Of a DNA stretch of 64,000 bases, positions 1-11,397 are shown in pieces (the first letter of the stretch is position 1; the number at the start of each line of letters is the position of its first letter). The notes below the pieces were generated by a model. That model made no database searches. It was not told the DNA's origin and saw only the letters and a list, made by a program, of their open reading frames with translations. Both the position numbers and the translations under genes were made by a program. Location of the stretch: assembly GCA_948567375.1 (NCBI GenBank), contig OX419756.1, positions 11,537,001 through 11,601,000 of the forward strand. Direction: 5' to 3'. The DNA comes from Lunularia cruciata (Eukaryota > Streptophyta > Marchantiopsida > Lunulariales > Lunulariaceae).

Positions 1-229
1 CTCGATGGAAGGCTACTAGCCAGTTATTCAAACCTACGCAATATTCTTTCTGTGCTACTCTTGATATTTAACTCTCAAGTGCAAAGACTACCTGTACATG
101 TGCAGAATATGTATCGATGTATCTCCTCAGGAGCTCCTTTGCTGGCTCTATGCCTTTCTCAGTCACTGTCAATGTACGGAGCGTAGAATGCAATTCTGGT
201 TTTCTAGAATCAACAAAATCTGTTAAGAC

Positions 230-1199
230 CGATGGTGAGAACCGACGCCCATCATGACAGAGAGAACCCGTTGGTATGGCGATGGGAATTCCTCTAACAA
301 GAAGTATCTAAAGATTGTCAATTCCTTCACGCTGTTTCCGTCTATGACATGCATACATCACATCTCCACAATGAGGCCGATCGCTGTAGACACCATGCAG
401 AAATTTCCAATGAATGCGTCACCTACAAAAATTTAGAAGAATTCCAACGTATATTGTCAGTCAGAATAAAATGAGGACTTAAAAAGGTTTCCTAGGAAGG
501 AATTGATACGTTGCAAATAAGTTCAAATGCGCAAAATTAAAAGTCTCTCATCTCTTACTTTCTGAAAGTGGCCTCACTCAGTGAATGCTGTCGACTAGTC
601 GAGCAGCATTGCCAGAAGAGCTGTTGATACCAGTCTTACCACTGCTTCGAGTGCCCCTTACTTGCATGTGGATGAAGAATATACCTTATCTCCTGGCTTC
701 TTGATAACCAGGACGAATTCCCCTGTAAGAGCAGACTCTGTACATCCGGAACATAAAGCATAATTTTGGATTCCTCGCGAGAATGACAACTTCCAGCAGA
801 ATGTAGTGCATCAATCTGTCATTAACGCTATCTGAAAAGAAAGAATATTCTTATACCTGCTAACTTTAAAGCATCTCCTTCGAGAAGGCAAGCGTCAGCA
901 GAGACGATATCTCCCAATTTATGCTAATGATGTCTCCCGGTACCAGAATCATCGCTGGACCATCTGGGTGCACCTGCCATAAAAGTTGTATGAGAATCCA
1001 GCTACAATGGAAACACACACATTTACAGTTAATACGATGACACATAAGCCAGTACAACCATCTCATCCTTTTAAGGCAAAACAGACTTTTGTCTCCGGTG
1101 CAAGTCTTGATCAATGAAGCTGCAGCACTTACTGCATTATTCTCCCCAATGAACTGATTTGATTATCAGAGAGTCAGGTGCGATAAGTTCTTGCCAATC
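230..1199 (-). pseudogene. Plasma-membrane P-type H+-ATPase pseudogene fragment
   Basis: Read on the minus strand, this stretch gives pieces of a P3A proton pump in the right order: DWQELIAPDS then GENNAVSAAASL near 1199-1110, ILVPGDIISI near 950, GDIVSADACLLEGDAL one frame over, SALTGE and KKPGDKVYSSSTCK near 740-660, GHFQK near 570, then GNFCMVSTAIGLIVEM and VLSVMMGVGSH down to about 230. In living pumps this is the cytoplasmic actuator domain and following membrane segment; the pump energises the plasma membrane. At least four in-frame stops and several frameshifts break it, and the phosphorylation loop (DKTG) is not seen. GT-AG boundaries survive (GTAAGA donor near 562), so it is an unprocessed copy. 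The family call rests on several independent motifs and is firm; exact exon ends are not. Confidence 0.85.
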
Positions 1200-1731
1200 C
1201 CGAGATTTCCTCTGAATGAAATCATTCGTAATTGCCGACTTTGTAACTCAACAGAGACTTGAATTCACTTCGCGAGTAGCAAGAAACAAGAATTCCAAGA
1301 ATTTGCTTAGGATGTGGAAATGACTCCGAGGGATGAGAAATTCACTTTTGGCCAATTATCAATACTTTTTTACAATGTAATTTATACATTTTAATTTATA
1401 ATATAATATAGTAATTATTTAATTAAGTATATTTTTACCATCTTTATACCACTCTTTACCATTATCTATAAAATCGTAATCTCCAAACATTTCTCTTGGC
1501 AAACTGTGAGCCAAAGGGCAGAATCGTACCTAGTTTAGGTCACGGCACTGAAGAGGATCTGTACGCCAGCAGAGTGTACTTTTACAGATTATATAGGACC
1601 TTTGGAAGAACCTCCTTAGCTGCCAGGTCAACACCGAAGCGTTAAGCAAATTGGAGAATTTGTAGCTTAATTTAACTGCATACTTCAGACAGGCTAGCCT
1701 TTAAGGTCTATAAAAGTCGTAGGTTGAAGTC

Positions 1732-1767
1732 TTTCGCACACCTTGTTTGAAAACAAGGTGTGCGAAA
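1732..1767. repeat. Perfect 17-bp inverted repeat with 2-nt loop
   Basis: Bases 1732-1748 (TTTCGCACACCTTGTTT) are followed by GA and then the exact reverse complement at 1751-1767. It could extrude as a hairpin. No gene is recognisable around it, and the surrounding ORF at 1743-2093 has no recognisable domain. Confidence 0.9.
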
Positions 1768-2402
1768 TGTGCCACAATGGTGTTTGTATACATAGGTGGG
1801 ATTCTTTCCTTCTTGGTTGCCAGAGTCTCCATCGGAACGACTACTATTACACGTTCTCCAGTTTCTCGTGTCTCACTTCAAGAGGACTCGTTATCTTGAT
1901 CTCACTCTTTCTTTACACTGCATCCATCAAAAGACTTGTCAATGTTAATTTTGTTAGTCACGGTGTAAAGTCTGTGTTCGAAAGGCGGCTACGGCATTGC
2001 ATATGGATGCAGTTTCTTGTTTCTTTTGTATCTCAGATGTATCTCATTTCATTTTCTGTAGAGAAGCAGTGTTGGCGTAGCTCAGCACTATAATGTTCCA
2101 CAATGGTCACAGGAAATATATGTTGTCGCGTGTTTCACTCCCGCGTAGGTCTCATGTATAGGCTTGACATCCAATTATGTTCGGAAGGTTTCAATTTGAA
2201 TGTCAGTCTCAATAGCTCAATTTAGGCTAAACCCTAAACGTTCGAAACTTAATTGGACGAAAACAAGCCGGGACATGAGACCACTTCATGCCGTAGCCTT
2301 TTGAGCATAGGCTCGCGGCGTGTTGCTGACACCAAAAACCTGCGACAAGTCTTTTAGTAGGTGCGATCGAGAGTGAGATCAAGATATTGAGCTTTCTCAA
2401 AG

Positions 2403-3930
2403 ATGGAAACTTTGGACGCCTTAGATGTGGGAGATATGGAATTGGGGAACCGTGAAAGACCTAGTCGTTCTTATGGAGAATCTATCAGCTACGAAGAAGA
2501 AATTATCCCACCTAAGATCCAAACATCAATGGAGTCGACGACGATGGGCGTCCAAAAGGTACCGGTATGTTATTGTCATGTATGCACGTTAAATTAGACT
2601 GTGTTGCTCTTTAAAGGGGATGGAAGCGAAGCTCATGCTTGATGGAGGATTTATTTCAGCACTGTGCTAATGAATATTTCCTACTCTGAAGCTTCAAGTC
2701 TACCACAAAGCACAATTGCAAACGAGTATACCGAGGTGTGGACTCCGGTCCTTACACACCTCAGTAGTTAAACTTCCACGTGGTCCACCGTACACTGACC
2801 TGTTGCACCGGGACTCGATCTCCTGCTTACATTCTTCGTCTCTGTGGGACAGGAAATTTTGTGACAACGTCTGCTCATCCTATCACAGCAGTGATGAGCT
2901 CAGGAGTTCTCAGCTTGGCTGGATAGTTGGCCTGTTGGTCAACTTTGCCTTTGTTGCAGTTACATACTTTACGCCAATTCTCCTCGCTGATTCTTATCGA
3001 TACGTGGAACCTATCTCGGGGAGGAGGCTTAACATTTACAAGGATGCTGTAAAAGCATACCTAGGCGCGTCTGGTCTATGCAATCACCCATCATCGACTG
3101 GACCCACAAGATATATAACGCATCAGTTTATTAGTGTACCAACTCCTGATAGCATGTGCATATAGCTATCAAATGTATTAGAAATGGGAGGCCACCTAAC
3201 TGTCAACCGCTAGTGATTTGGCAATCCTGGGAACTGATTTCAGTTTTCTTTTACATAGACTAGAGGGAAACTTAGAATTCAAAGACGGTTATGCTGAGTT
3301 ATGAGAATTGTCCGATTAACTAAATGGAATTTGGATCTGTTCGCAGGCGCTCGGAGACGTTTGTGTGCGGTCTCGTTCAGTACATCAATATTTTTGGTGT
3401 TTGTGGTTGGTTATACCATTCCAACAGCCACCTGAATGATTGATTGATTGTATGGAGTGTTTGGATTCAAAAGTTTCCTTTTCCTCCCAATCCAAAAACC
3501 TCCCAAACCTCCCAATATCAAGCATAAGGAACTTGGTCATTGATACTTTCTGTCGCTTTGTTAAAGTGCTATCAAACATGCCTCTGTGATTCCATAATGA
3601 AACACACGGGGAAGGACACTATGCGAGTTGTCAAGTAACCCAAAAACATATATTCACACATTCGGCCATTTTTGGTTTGATAAAGATCGTCTTTTCTTTA
3701 AGACCCCAAACTTGGCCGAGACCCGATGGTTGTCCATTGTGGCCGCCATAATGTCATTCTCCTTCGCGAGGATAGGTTTAGTTCTGAGTATTGTTAGACA
3801 TTCCCGGCTCGAGATAGTTGACCATCTAAACCCGTTCTATTCCTCACGGTCCGCCATATATGGAGGGGATAAGATCCCTTGGGAAAGCGAGGAAGCTAAA
3901 AGGCGGATTAACGAAACGATCCTAAGATAA
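2403..3930 (+). pseudogene. Amino acid permease (AAP-like) pseudogene
   Basis: Pieces of a plant H+-coupled amino acid permease lie in order on the plus strand. An N-terminal exon at 2403 reads METLDALDVGDMELGNRERP and reaches DDDGRPKGT one frame over, just before a GTATGT donor near 2564. Next come NFVTTSAHPITAVMSSGVLS and QLGWIVGLLVNFAFVAVTYF near 2850-2970, then SGRRLNIYKDAVKAYLG near 3020. FVCGLVQYINIFGV follows near 3360 and SSNPKTYIHTF near 3632, with RWLSIVAAIMSFSFARIGL ending the piece by 3930. These match the first half of the family, several membrane segments of the 10-11. Frameshifts, a deletion within the first membrane segment and stops break it. Introns are retained. No C-terminal half is seen after 3930. 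Confidence 0.85.
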
Positions 3931-5790
3931 CGAGTGGGAGAGTACTGTAGTAAGTAATGATTATGGAATGAGGAAACAGATCGCCTGCCGGTGTGAGAGA
4001 TTGGCAGGTACTTTTAAAGATCGTGTCGCAATGACCCTACTCGGTGTATGGAACAGCAGACACGAACGTCATCCGATTGCGAATTCCCCAATCCCATGAT
4101 ACTTTGGGGATGGTTTCCTGTTCTTTCGTTCGTCTTTTAGATGACAAGAAGGATGGTGAAGACCCTGGCAAGTCAAATCGTATAAGGATAAAACATAAAT
4201 GGTAAAATGTGGACAATAGTTTGCATAGTGTAGATATGCTATCGGTTATCGAGTTGGTACCGTAAATAATTTTTAAGTTCACTATACAACCCGCAAGAAG
4301 AGATATTTTTATTTAAAAAAAATAAAATTACATATTTATTAGTAATAAATATTAGAATTACTACAGAGATAAATTAATTTAAATCAAAATTTAAAAATTA
4401 TATATTAAATTAAAATCTATACTTCTTAAAAAATTTAGTTATTTATATCAAATGTTATAAATATAAATATTCATATTATTTTAACACAAGTTGATCCCCG
4501 TAAGTTGCGGCTAAATTGCATATTCCCCAATATGCACATGCAAATCAATAAAACATACAACAAGTTTCTTTTTAGAAAGAGAGAGCATAAAATAACAAGA
4601 AAGACGGAGAACCCCATCAAGTTGGTTTGCAAGCCGCTGTAGAACACACATACGTTTATAGATATTATAGACTCAGATTGGATAAACTCAGATGTCCAAA
4701 GACAACAAAATTTATATTGAAGGCTTTGAAGCAAAGTTTGGTAATATTTATTGACTAGAACCAAAATAGAAGTGGAAAGAAAAAAATTAATTTTTTATAA
4801 ATTAACTTAAAATACTTCATCTAAATTCTTGTGCCGTTTTTGAGTTGAATATCTGGTAATGTAACATGTAATGCAAATTAGAAAGTAAACACTAATTGCT
4901 TCTTAGAACGTATCAATCGTCTTAGAGTGTTAATATTTTTTCTATTAAGCCGATTAAATCCAACGTTATTACAGGATAGTATTTTAATGATACGCTTATG
5001 CAGTGTATCTTTAGGCAGGCAGACTAAAGAAGCATTCTTATGCGCTTTAATGTTTTGTCAAAACATTACATCAGTGGGCCATCACGGCTAACTGCTCGAA
5101 TAATGAATCCTATACTCTACATCATCCTAAGGCGATGCTGGCGGAATTTCAAGAATACAGAGGGTTTAGGGTTACGGACCAATATGCACGACCATTATTA
5201 CTATAAGGTATTTTGGTCAACATCTGAGACTTCATTACCACTTACCAGACTCAGGAGCGAATTATAATCCTTGAGTTATATCTGACCGGGTCTCTGTTCA
5301 CGTTCTCTCCCCAGTTTGTGGTTTGCTTCTTGCAATACGCCCGTACGCTCTGCAGTGAGTTGACCTGACTGGGTTCCATCTGTTGACATGTTCGTTTCGT
5401 AAACGTTGCATGTTTCCAAACCAGAAGGTGACTTTCTATCTAAGCCGATGGGATCTTAACATCTTTTGCTTTCCACCGCGCGCGGGTTCCCCATCCTCTA
5501 AGCTGAAGAAGTCGAATCTGGTGGATTGGGGCCGCCTCCGTTAGTTGACGACTTCGCTTGTCCTCATGCTGTTGCATCATGGATCACGTGCTGGTAGGCT
5601 CGGTAGCCGTGGGAATGTAGCTCTTGAGAAAATACGAGATGTATACTTCAAGTTTCCAAGAAACCAATTGAATTTGCATAAGGTAGATTTTGGAAGCAAA
5701 ACAGGAGTAATATTCAAAGAGCCCGCTGACCAATATGAGATCTCGTGGAGTGTGCTAAATCTATAAGTCTCGGAAAGTACGCGTTTGATT
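3931..5790. other. Intergenic, partly AT-rich
   Basis: From 4290 to 4470 and 4770 to 4960 the DNA is strongly AT-rich. Around 5070-5240 and 5545-5766 base composition is more gene-like and short ORFs occur, but I recognise no domain in any frame and call no gene. Confidence 0.5.
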
Positions 5791-5802
5791 TAAACTGTTG
5801 TG

Positions 5803-5810
5803 TATATAAG
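5803..5810 (+). promoter_or_regulatory. Candidate TATA box of the 6033 small gene
   Basis: TATATAAG lies 223 bp before the ATG at 6033. The paralogue at 19211 has TATTTAAG at a similar distance (207 bp), which supports both as promoter elements. Confidence 0.5.
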
Positions 5811-6032
5811 CTTCCCATCATTTCTATCTGAAACATATTCGGACAACCTCCATGGAGCTCTAACACATATCACTCTGCATATAACACAGTACTGTAACTC
5901 AACTGTTTCCCGGTCTTCAGGCGCCAAACTTCATTGTCCATTGGACTGGAAAAGCAGATAGAAGTCCCGATATTACGAGCTCCAAGTGCGCTAGCTTACC
6001 CTCCGTATCTACTCGGCCGGTCCCTTTTTGCC

Positions 6033-6242
6033 ATGGCTGACTATAACGATGTGTTTGGAGACGATGATTCTCCTCCATGGCTTACCGCTTGTCAAGAGAA
6101 TGATGATTGCAATCCACCATTATCTTCAATCTGTAACCTCTGTAGTGCAATCGGAGCAGGTACTTCAGGTTCTCATACCTTTGATGGTGCCGGTGGCTCA
6201 GCCCAACGTGGGGCAATGGTTGGGAACAACTTGTGTGGCTAA
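6033..6242 (+). CDS. Small acidic protein, paralogue 1 (69 aa, unknown function)
   Basis: The ORF begins ATGGCTGACTATAACG and encodes 69 residues. The first 20, MADYNDVFGDDDSPPWLTAC, are identical to those of the ORF at 19211-19426, although seven of these codons differ silently, so the reading frame appears to be under selection. The middle is Gly/Ser-rich and diverged. The C-terminus (AQRGAMVGNNLCG) resembles the paralogue's AKQGPIVMNLLCG, and both stops are followed by AG. This copy has cysteines at about residues 20, 26, 34 and 37; the paralogue lacks the last two. There is no signal peptide or membrane segment. An upstream ATG at 5934 in the same frame is possible, but homology starts at 6033. 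I recognise no family. Splicing onto the coding-like block at 6292-6609 remains possible, since a good donor (GCAG|GTACTT) occurs near 6160. Confidence 0.7.
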   Translation: MADYNDVFGDDDSPPWLTACQENDDCNPPLSSICNLCSAIGAGTSGSHTFDGAGGSAQRGAMVGNNLCG

Positions 6243-6291
6243 AGTTCTGATGGAGGATTTCCCTCTTGAGCTTCAGACCAGCATATCTTGA

Positions 6292-6609
6292 GGAGTTTTA
6301 CATGCTTGTCAAATTCAGGAAACGGGCTGTCCGAATACATGCAACCTTCTGCCGGCCTTGCCGATATTTCGATCAAGAACCTCATCTGCTGATGAACCGT
6401 GCAGTCTGCAGTCTCTACAGTACCAAGGGCGGACCAACGAACAGAGTATGTTATGCCTTGGGATTCGACCGCAATCTCTTCCGACAAGCGGAAATTGCGA
6501 ACAGCGTATGCTGGGTATCCGACCGCAATCTCTTCCTAACGACGGAAACAACGAAGACAGTGTTTCACATTTGACTGCGACTGTCAATGAGGCTGTTTCA
6601 ACACATTAA
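6292..6609 (+). other. Coding-like block with two GIRPQSLP repeats (possible exon)
   Basis: This is an open frame from the stop at 6289-6291 to TAA at 6607. It contains two diverged tandem units of about 18 residues, each with ML then GIRPQSLP, near 6448-6545. Between the units GGG/GGT, ATT/ATC, CCG/CCT and AAT/AAC differ only at third positions, as expected of coding sequence. It lies directly after the small ORF at 6033 but in another frame, so it could be its second exon (candidate acceptor ATTCAG near 6317) or a separate short gene. No known domain. Confidence 0.4.
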
Positions 6610-6899
6610 CCAATGCTCAGCCTCTTCGCTTCAATTGATGGCCTCTTTGACATCTGCTATAAACGTGCGTTCTGTCGCCATCATATATTGCAACCATGCA
6701 AAATATGGACAGGGGCATCATCATAGACGACTTGATCTTGACAGGATCATGACATCGGGACTTCTCCAGAACCTGATCAAACATGCTACTTTCTCTTCTA
6801 TCCTTACGTCCGGATCAACTGCATCAAACCCAAATCTTTGAATCCTGCACGATGTGTTTTAAAAAGTAGGTGCAAATCCGATGGATTATTTCTGACTCT

Positions 6900-7949
6900 T
6901 TTGGAGAAAAGCAGGAAACAAGTATTTTCCATTTATATGCATAACATGGAGAGATGTGTTATTTAGTTTACGAGAAATATGAACATTGTTCCCTATTTAG
7001 TAACAACAAATATATGTACATGATTATAAATGTTTGAGAGAGAAATATAACTCTCCACCAGATTCCGAGGAATGATATACTCTCGTGTTAAGTCGTTTAT
7101 TTCCATTCATAAAATAGCTAAATGCTATTCTGTTATTTTTGAGTGCATGTATAACATTTTCACATTTCCAGAGCACAGTTTAATATTTTCACATCTTACA
7201 AATTAATTTTAGCTAGAATTTAAAATGCAGTTCCTACCAAGTGTATCTCCATTGTCATCTTGAAAGCTTTCAACTGAAGCTTGTGAATAACGAGATTCAG
7301 TTATTTCTGAGATTTGACAGTTTTATGTGCCAAGAATTGACGATATTACTAGATTGTCATTACTACAAGCTCTGCTACTGCTTAAATATTTTGATACTTA
7401 AGCATATGCATTAAAATATGATAGTAATACATAAATCGATACAATGATACTAAATTATAGTCTAAATTTTCGTTACTCTCTCACATATCCACTAAGAGTA
7501 GAATTTCAAATGTCTAACCAAAAAGTCAAATTTTTATACATTGATATCTTAATGTCCAGAATTGTCATATATATCATAACCTATTATAAATTTTTCTTTA
7601 TTAATATGATTATTAAAATTACTTTTACAAAGTCTTTGAAGCTCCTCTTAATGCCTTTAGCCCTCTTTAGAGAGAACTCGTAATCATAATACTGGGGCCC
7701 CAGTAGTATTATGTCTTTATGAGGGGCTCTTCCCATCCTTCTTGTTATCCTACTCGATTTCCTTCTCTCTCTGTTGACGAATGCTCGTCATTGCGAATCA
7801 TTACCCGATTTTGAGCAATTCTCTCTGGGTCGGTACTCTTTGTTACCAAACCACATCCCCCGTCCAAGTTCCATCTTAGAGTGACCTGCGTCAAGAAAAC
7901 TCCAATTTGTATGATGAGAACCTGCTCATGCGTTCAGGAGGTTATAATT
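6900..7949. other. AT-rich intergenic DNA
   Basis: No gene is seen. A small palindrome at 7685-7713 (CATAATACT, GGGGCCCC core, AGTATTATG) is the only notable structure. The motif TTCCCATCCTTCTTGTTATCC near 7729 recurs in similar form near 11837. Confidence 0.5.
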
Positions 7950-7969
7950 CTAGGACATACTACTGTAGG

Positions 7970-9665
7970 ATAGGTAGAAAAGTCGGTACCTGTACTGGCG
8001 TTTTGCATACTTCTCAGCAATCTTGATTATGATAGGGCTGCCGATTACTCCAGTTGATCCGTACGACCCAAGAGGAAGGTCGTGATCTCCAGGACCTCCC
8101 AGTGCTAACCAACCTACGACCTGAATTCCCATCTTTTGCAATACTCCCCAATTGATGTTTGCACCCATCCAGGATGCCGTTCTATCTGCTCAAGGCACGA
8201 CAAACGCAAACGAGCAGACGTGATTATCAACTTCTATCTTCAAGGAACTCTTTGACGAGTGAATTTCGGATAGCAGCGGATTGAAAGACATACTGGAGAG
8301 AAGCTCAAGTGTACAAGAAGATGCCACTGTACCTGATTAACTGCTGGTACTGTGGTGGGTTTTGACAGCAATTTTTTCAAAGTCCTCGGGCTGAAGTTGG
8401 ACACTCCGATGGCTCTAGTCAATCCCGCTTGTACACACTATTCCATCGCCTTTCAAGACCCATGAAGATCGAGTGGAAAAAGCCGTCTTCCTTCAAGGCA
8501 AACCAGAGCCTTACGCCAATAGATCAAGTACAAATCCACATACTCTAGCTGCAACGCACTGTAAATAAATAAAATCAGGTTTCGTTCATTCCGTGCTTCT
8601 GACTCACATAAGAGGAGAAATCCTGATGGACTGAAATATGCAGAGGTGGAAATGCTGCGCACCAAGCTCAGGCGGCTAATAAGAAAAAGAGTTTGATAGG
8701 TATCCACCACAGATGACTGGATGCGAATAAGACGATAATTCTTCGTAAAGATTACTATTTTCAAATAAAATATTGCATCAACAACATCCTTAATTAAGAA
8801 CAGTAAACAATGGTCGATATGGACCAAGAAAAGAGCTCGGGCAGGATTACTATCTCAGCTACGAAAACAAGAGTGGATAATCTATGTTCAAACAAACTCG
8901 TAAGGCGCAGTTTGGTTGTAAAACCGTGAAGGATTGACTTTGTGTCCTACAAGATTCATAGAGTTTATCAAGTTCCATTTTCTGACAACAATTAGATTCG
9001 GTACCATGTAGGGATTGCAGGACTGCAGTGGAATAGCCAACATCTTCGTCGATAGATTCGTACCTGAGAGACTTTCGCAATGAAGGGAGAACGTCCGGCG
9101 GATTCAATTCAAATGGCGACAGCTTCGTTGTCACAAATACTTCCTCTCGTTTTACCATCCCGGCCTTGAATGTTTCTTGAAGATCTGCTCCTACTACATT
9201 CTCGTTTTCATACATTGAGGCACAATCCAAATGCCTGTATCCATGCTGTTTGAACAAGACAAACGCTCGAACTGTTAAGAGTCCAAACACCAAACAGAAC
9301 AAAACGACGTTTCCATAAGATCTATCAAGAGAGAGTAGACGGGGCCCGATTTTGAATATTCCTTTCTCTTCTCTGTATGCAAGTTCTGGCTCCACAATCG
9401 TGAAAAATCAACGCTTAGAAGTCCAAAGTCATCCCCTGACTAACAGACTTTACCTACACAGTGCGATCTCGGAGTTATTATAGGCTCCAGTTTATACATA
9501 CCTTGAGAGCCGTCACGACGTCTGTAGTGGTGAACGGCTTTCTCCCCAGAGGAGCAGTTCCGAACGCCACAGCGAGCATCGACGCACCTGTATTCAGCTT
9601 GAACAGTAATTGGTCTTTCACCACACCCACGGTGTCCCCAATGACTCTACTAGTTGCAATAAAAT
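7970..9665 (-). pseudogene. Aldo-keto reductase pseudogene (multi-exon)
   Basis: Minus-strand exons match an NADPH-dependent aldo-keto reductase of the plant AKR4C type. First exon near 9660-9510: FKLNTGASMLAVAFGT, ending at a GTATGT donor. Second near 9245-9060: GYRHLDCASMYENENVVGA, with the catalytic Asp and Tyr positions, through LRKSLR and a GTACGA donor. Third near 8550-8330: LEYVDLYLIYW, then TRAIGVSNFSPRTLKKLL and VPAVNQVQWHL. Last near 8140-7980: a GIQVVGWLALGG-containing piece ending EKYAK. The third exon has TGA and TAG stops where the family reads through, the last has a frameshift, and no in-frame ATG precedes exon one. The living enzyme reduces aldehydes and ketones in the cytosol. 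Introns are retained, so this is a decayed gene copy rather than a retrocopy. Confidence 0.85.
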
Positions 9666-9732
9666 ATGCACTCGCTTAGATTTCGACGACTTGGAAAACC
9701 GACAAAATTTATCAGTGTAAATAGAGACAGAG

Positions 9733-10290
9733 CTAAAACGAACCAGCACCACGGATCTCTGTAAACAATTCATAGGCTCCTCTATAGTTCAAGTCTTCAC
9801 TTCGTTCTATCAATTTTCTCAAAGTAAAGAGACTCGCATCTGTGCTGTAACTAGACTCCGACATCACGACCCATGGCACGATCCCGTGAGGAGAACCACA
9901 ATGGACTCCGACTTCTTCCCACGGCCGAACTGTATTCGATGTAATTGCGAGCAACGAACGATGCGAAAACTCGTGTTGAATCAGATCCGTCGCTTACGGA
10001 ACCCGTAAGGGACGGATTTTATCTGTTCCCTTAGACACCCACAATTGTTGCCAATCGCTGCCAATCACAAGCACAATGCCAGATTCTAGTCAATGCTAAG
10101 AGCATGCGGCCCTTCCCACACATACGATAAAAGGCGAACGCGTAGGAAAATTGAAGGATGGGAAGACCCCACATAGCGATTGTGAGCAGATAAGTGTTGT
10201 GATAGCTTACATTCAGGGACAGCTCGTCCAAACGCGAGAGCATATTGTCAAGTAGCGTATATATCGGGCCTCCAGTATCACTGACAATTT
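9733..10290. other. Unassigned DNA with short minus-strand ORFs
   Basis: A 73-codon minus-strand frame (9733-9954) and part of a 146-codon frame (10031-10471) are open, but neither shows a recognisable domain; the second runs through the inverted repeat below. No gene is called. Confidence 0.35.
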
Positions 10291-10304
10291 TTTGTGGTGC
10301 AGAA

Positions 10305-10400
10305 CATGGCATGGAGTACCGGTGTCTTGGTACTCCAAGCCAGTCCAAGCCAAGTACTCTTAAGTCTTGGAGTACGGAGACACCGGTACTCCAAGCCATG
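10305..10400. repeat. 35-bp inverted repeat with 26-nt spacer
   Basis: Bases 10305-10339 pair with 10366-10400 at 32 of 35 positions. The arms contain the motif GGAGTACCGGTGTC, and TACTCCAAG-like words recur in arms and spacer. A transcript would form a long stem-loop. No protein gene explains it. Confidence 0.85.
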
Positions 10401-11368
10401 TGAAGCTGGAGAGCGCTCTGCAGCCGGCGCCAGCTCCACTGAGTTGAGTTACGTATCGAGTTCGTGGCCACTTACTCCACGCGATCGGGAGCCACAGTCG
10501 CGCAAAGTCTTTTCCGATCATTTCAGGAGCTGTCCTACTTCATTATTTCCGTCCCAATTCCACGTCAATGCTAGCATCTGACTTAGTCTTGACACCCGAG
10601 AATTACTCCATCACCAAGTTCAGTAGTTGGTCACAGTCTACAAGAGCAACTGACGCCTGGCGGTTTGGAACAGCCGTAGATCTCCCGATCGCAGTTCGTT
10701 TCGGCGTTCAATCGGAGGTTGCCGTGCGAATTTGAGAAGCTTGCAAAGCGGTTTTGACTGCTTGTTAATCCTGATTTGCTGGGTTAGTCACACGTGGTCG
10801 CTTATTTGCTTGGTTTCTTCGACCGCTTTGAATGGAGAAATTATCCTCTGGCATCCCCCCTGCACGCTGCTCGAATTTGGCCGGTTGACGCTGTAGAACC
10901 AGAATTGGAGCTCTTCTCTTTCTTCGTTCAAGTTGTCGAGAGAGCGTAACAATAAACTCTTCTAATGTGCAACCACGAGCTTAATTTTTAAGGCCCTTTT
11001 AAGGCTGTGAAGGTTGAGTAAGTTGGCAAGGACACCGGCTTTATTTTGTCGTTTAACTTGGAGGAGAAGATGATATCCTAGTTGTGTTTCTTTACTCAAT
11101 AAGGGCAGGATCCTACGACCCGGTGTCCCCTATATACATGCGGGAGATAATGGTTCAAAATTACTGATTTACTGATAGTCATACGATTTATTTTTTTATA
11201 TTAATTAATATTTATATGTTTATGAAAATTTACCTAATTAAATATATATAGTAATAATATCCCTTTTCTCTCCCATAATATTGATATAGGCGCTTTTCAG
11301 TTAATAGTGTACTCGGTATACCTCTTGTGTATTCTTCATCCTCTATAAGTGTTCTATTGTAACTTATA

Positions 11369-11397
11369 CAAAAGACATATAAAAATTATGTCTTTTG
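11369..11397. repeat. 11-bp perfect inverted repeat
   Basis: CAAAAGACATA at 11369-11379 pairs with TATGTCTTTTG at 11387-11397 across a 7-nt spacer in AT-rich DNA. Confidence 0.8.

Noticed and set aside
5040-5267. Short ORF with a possible conserved peptide in another frame (HHPKAMLAEFQEYRGF)
   Set aside because: No family could be recognised and both frames are short; not enough to call a gene.
6033-6242. Resemblance of the small protein start to fungal MSDIN-type peptide precursors (short, Pro/Trp/Cys near the start)
   Set aside because: The length, C-terminal sequence and plant context do not fit, and the similarity is only a few residues.
9461-9679. Plus-strand ORF over the aldo-keto reductase first exon
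   Set aside because: The minus strand gives a clear AKR exon (FKLNTGAS...AFGT), so this is a shadow.
10031-10581. Opposing ORFs with similar peptides (MAWSTGV... on both strands)
   Set aside because: The similarity comes from the inverted repeat at 10305-10400, not from two genes.
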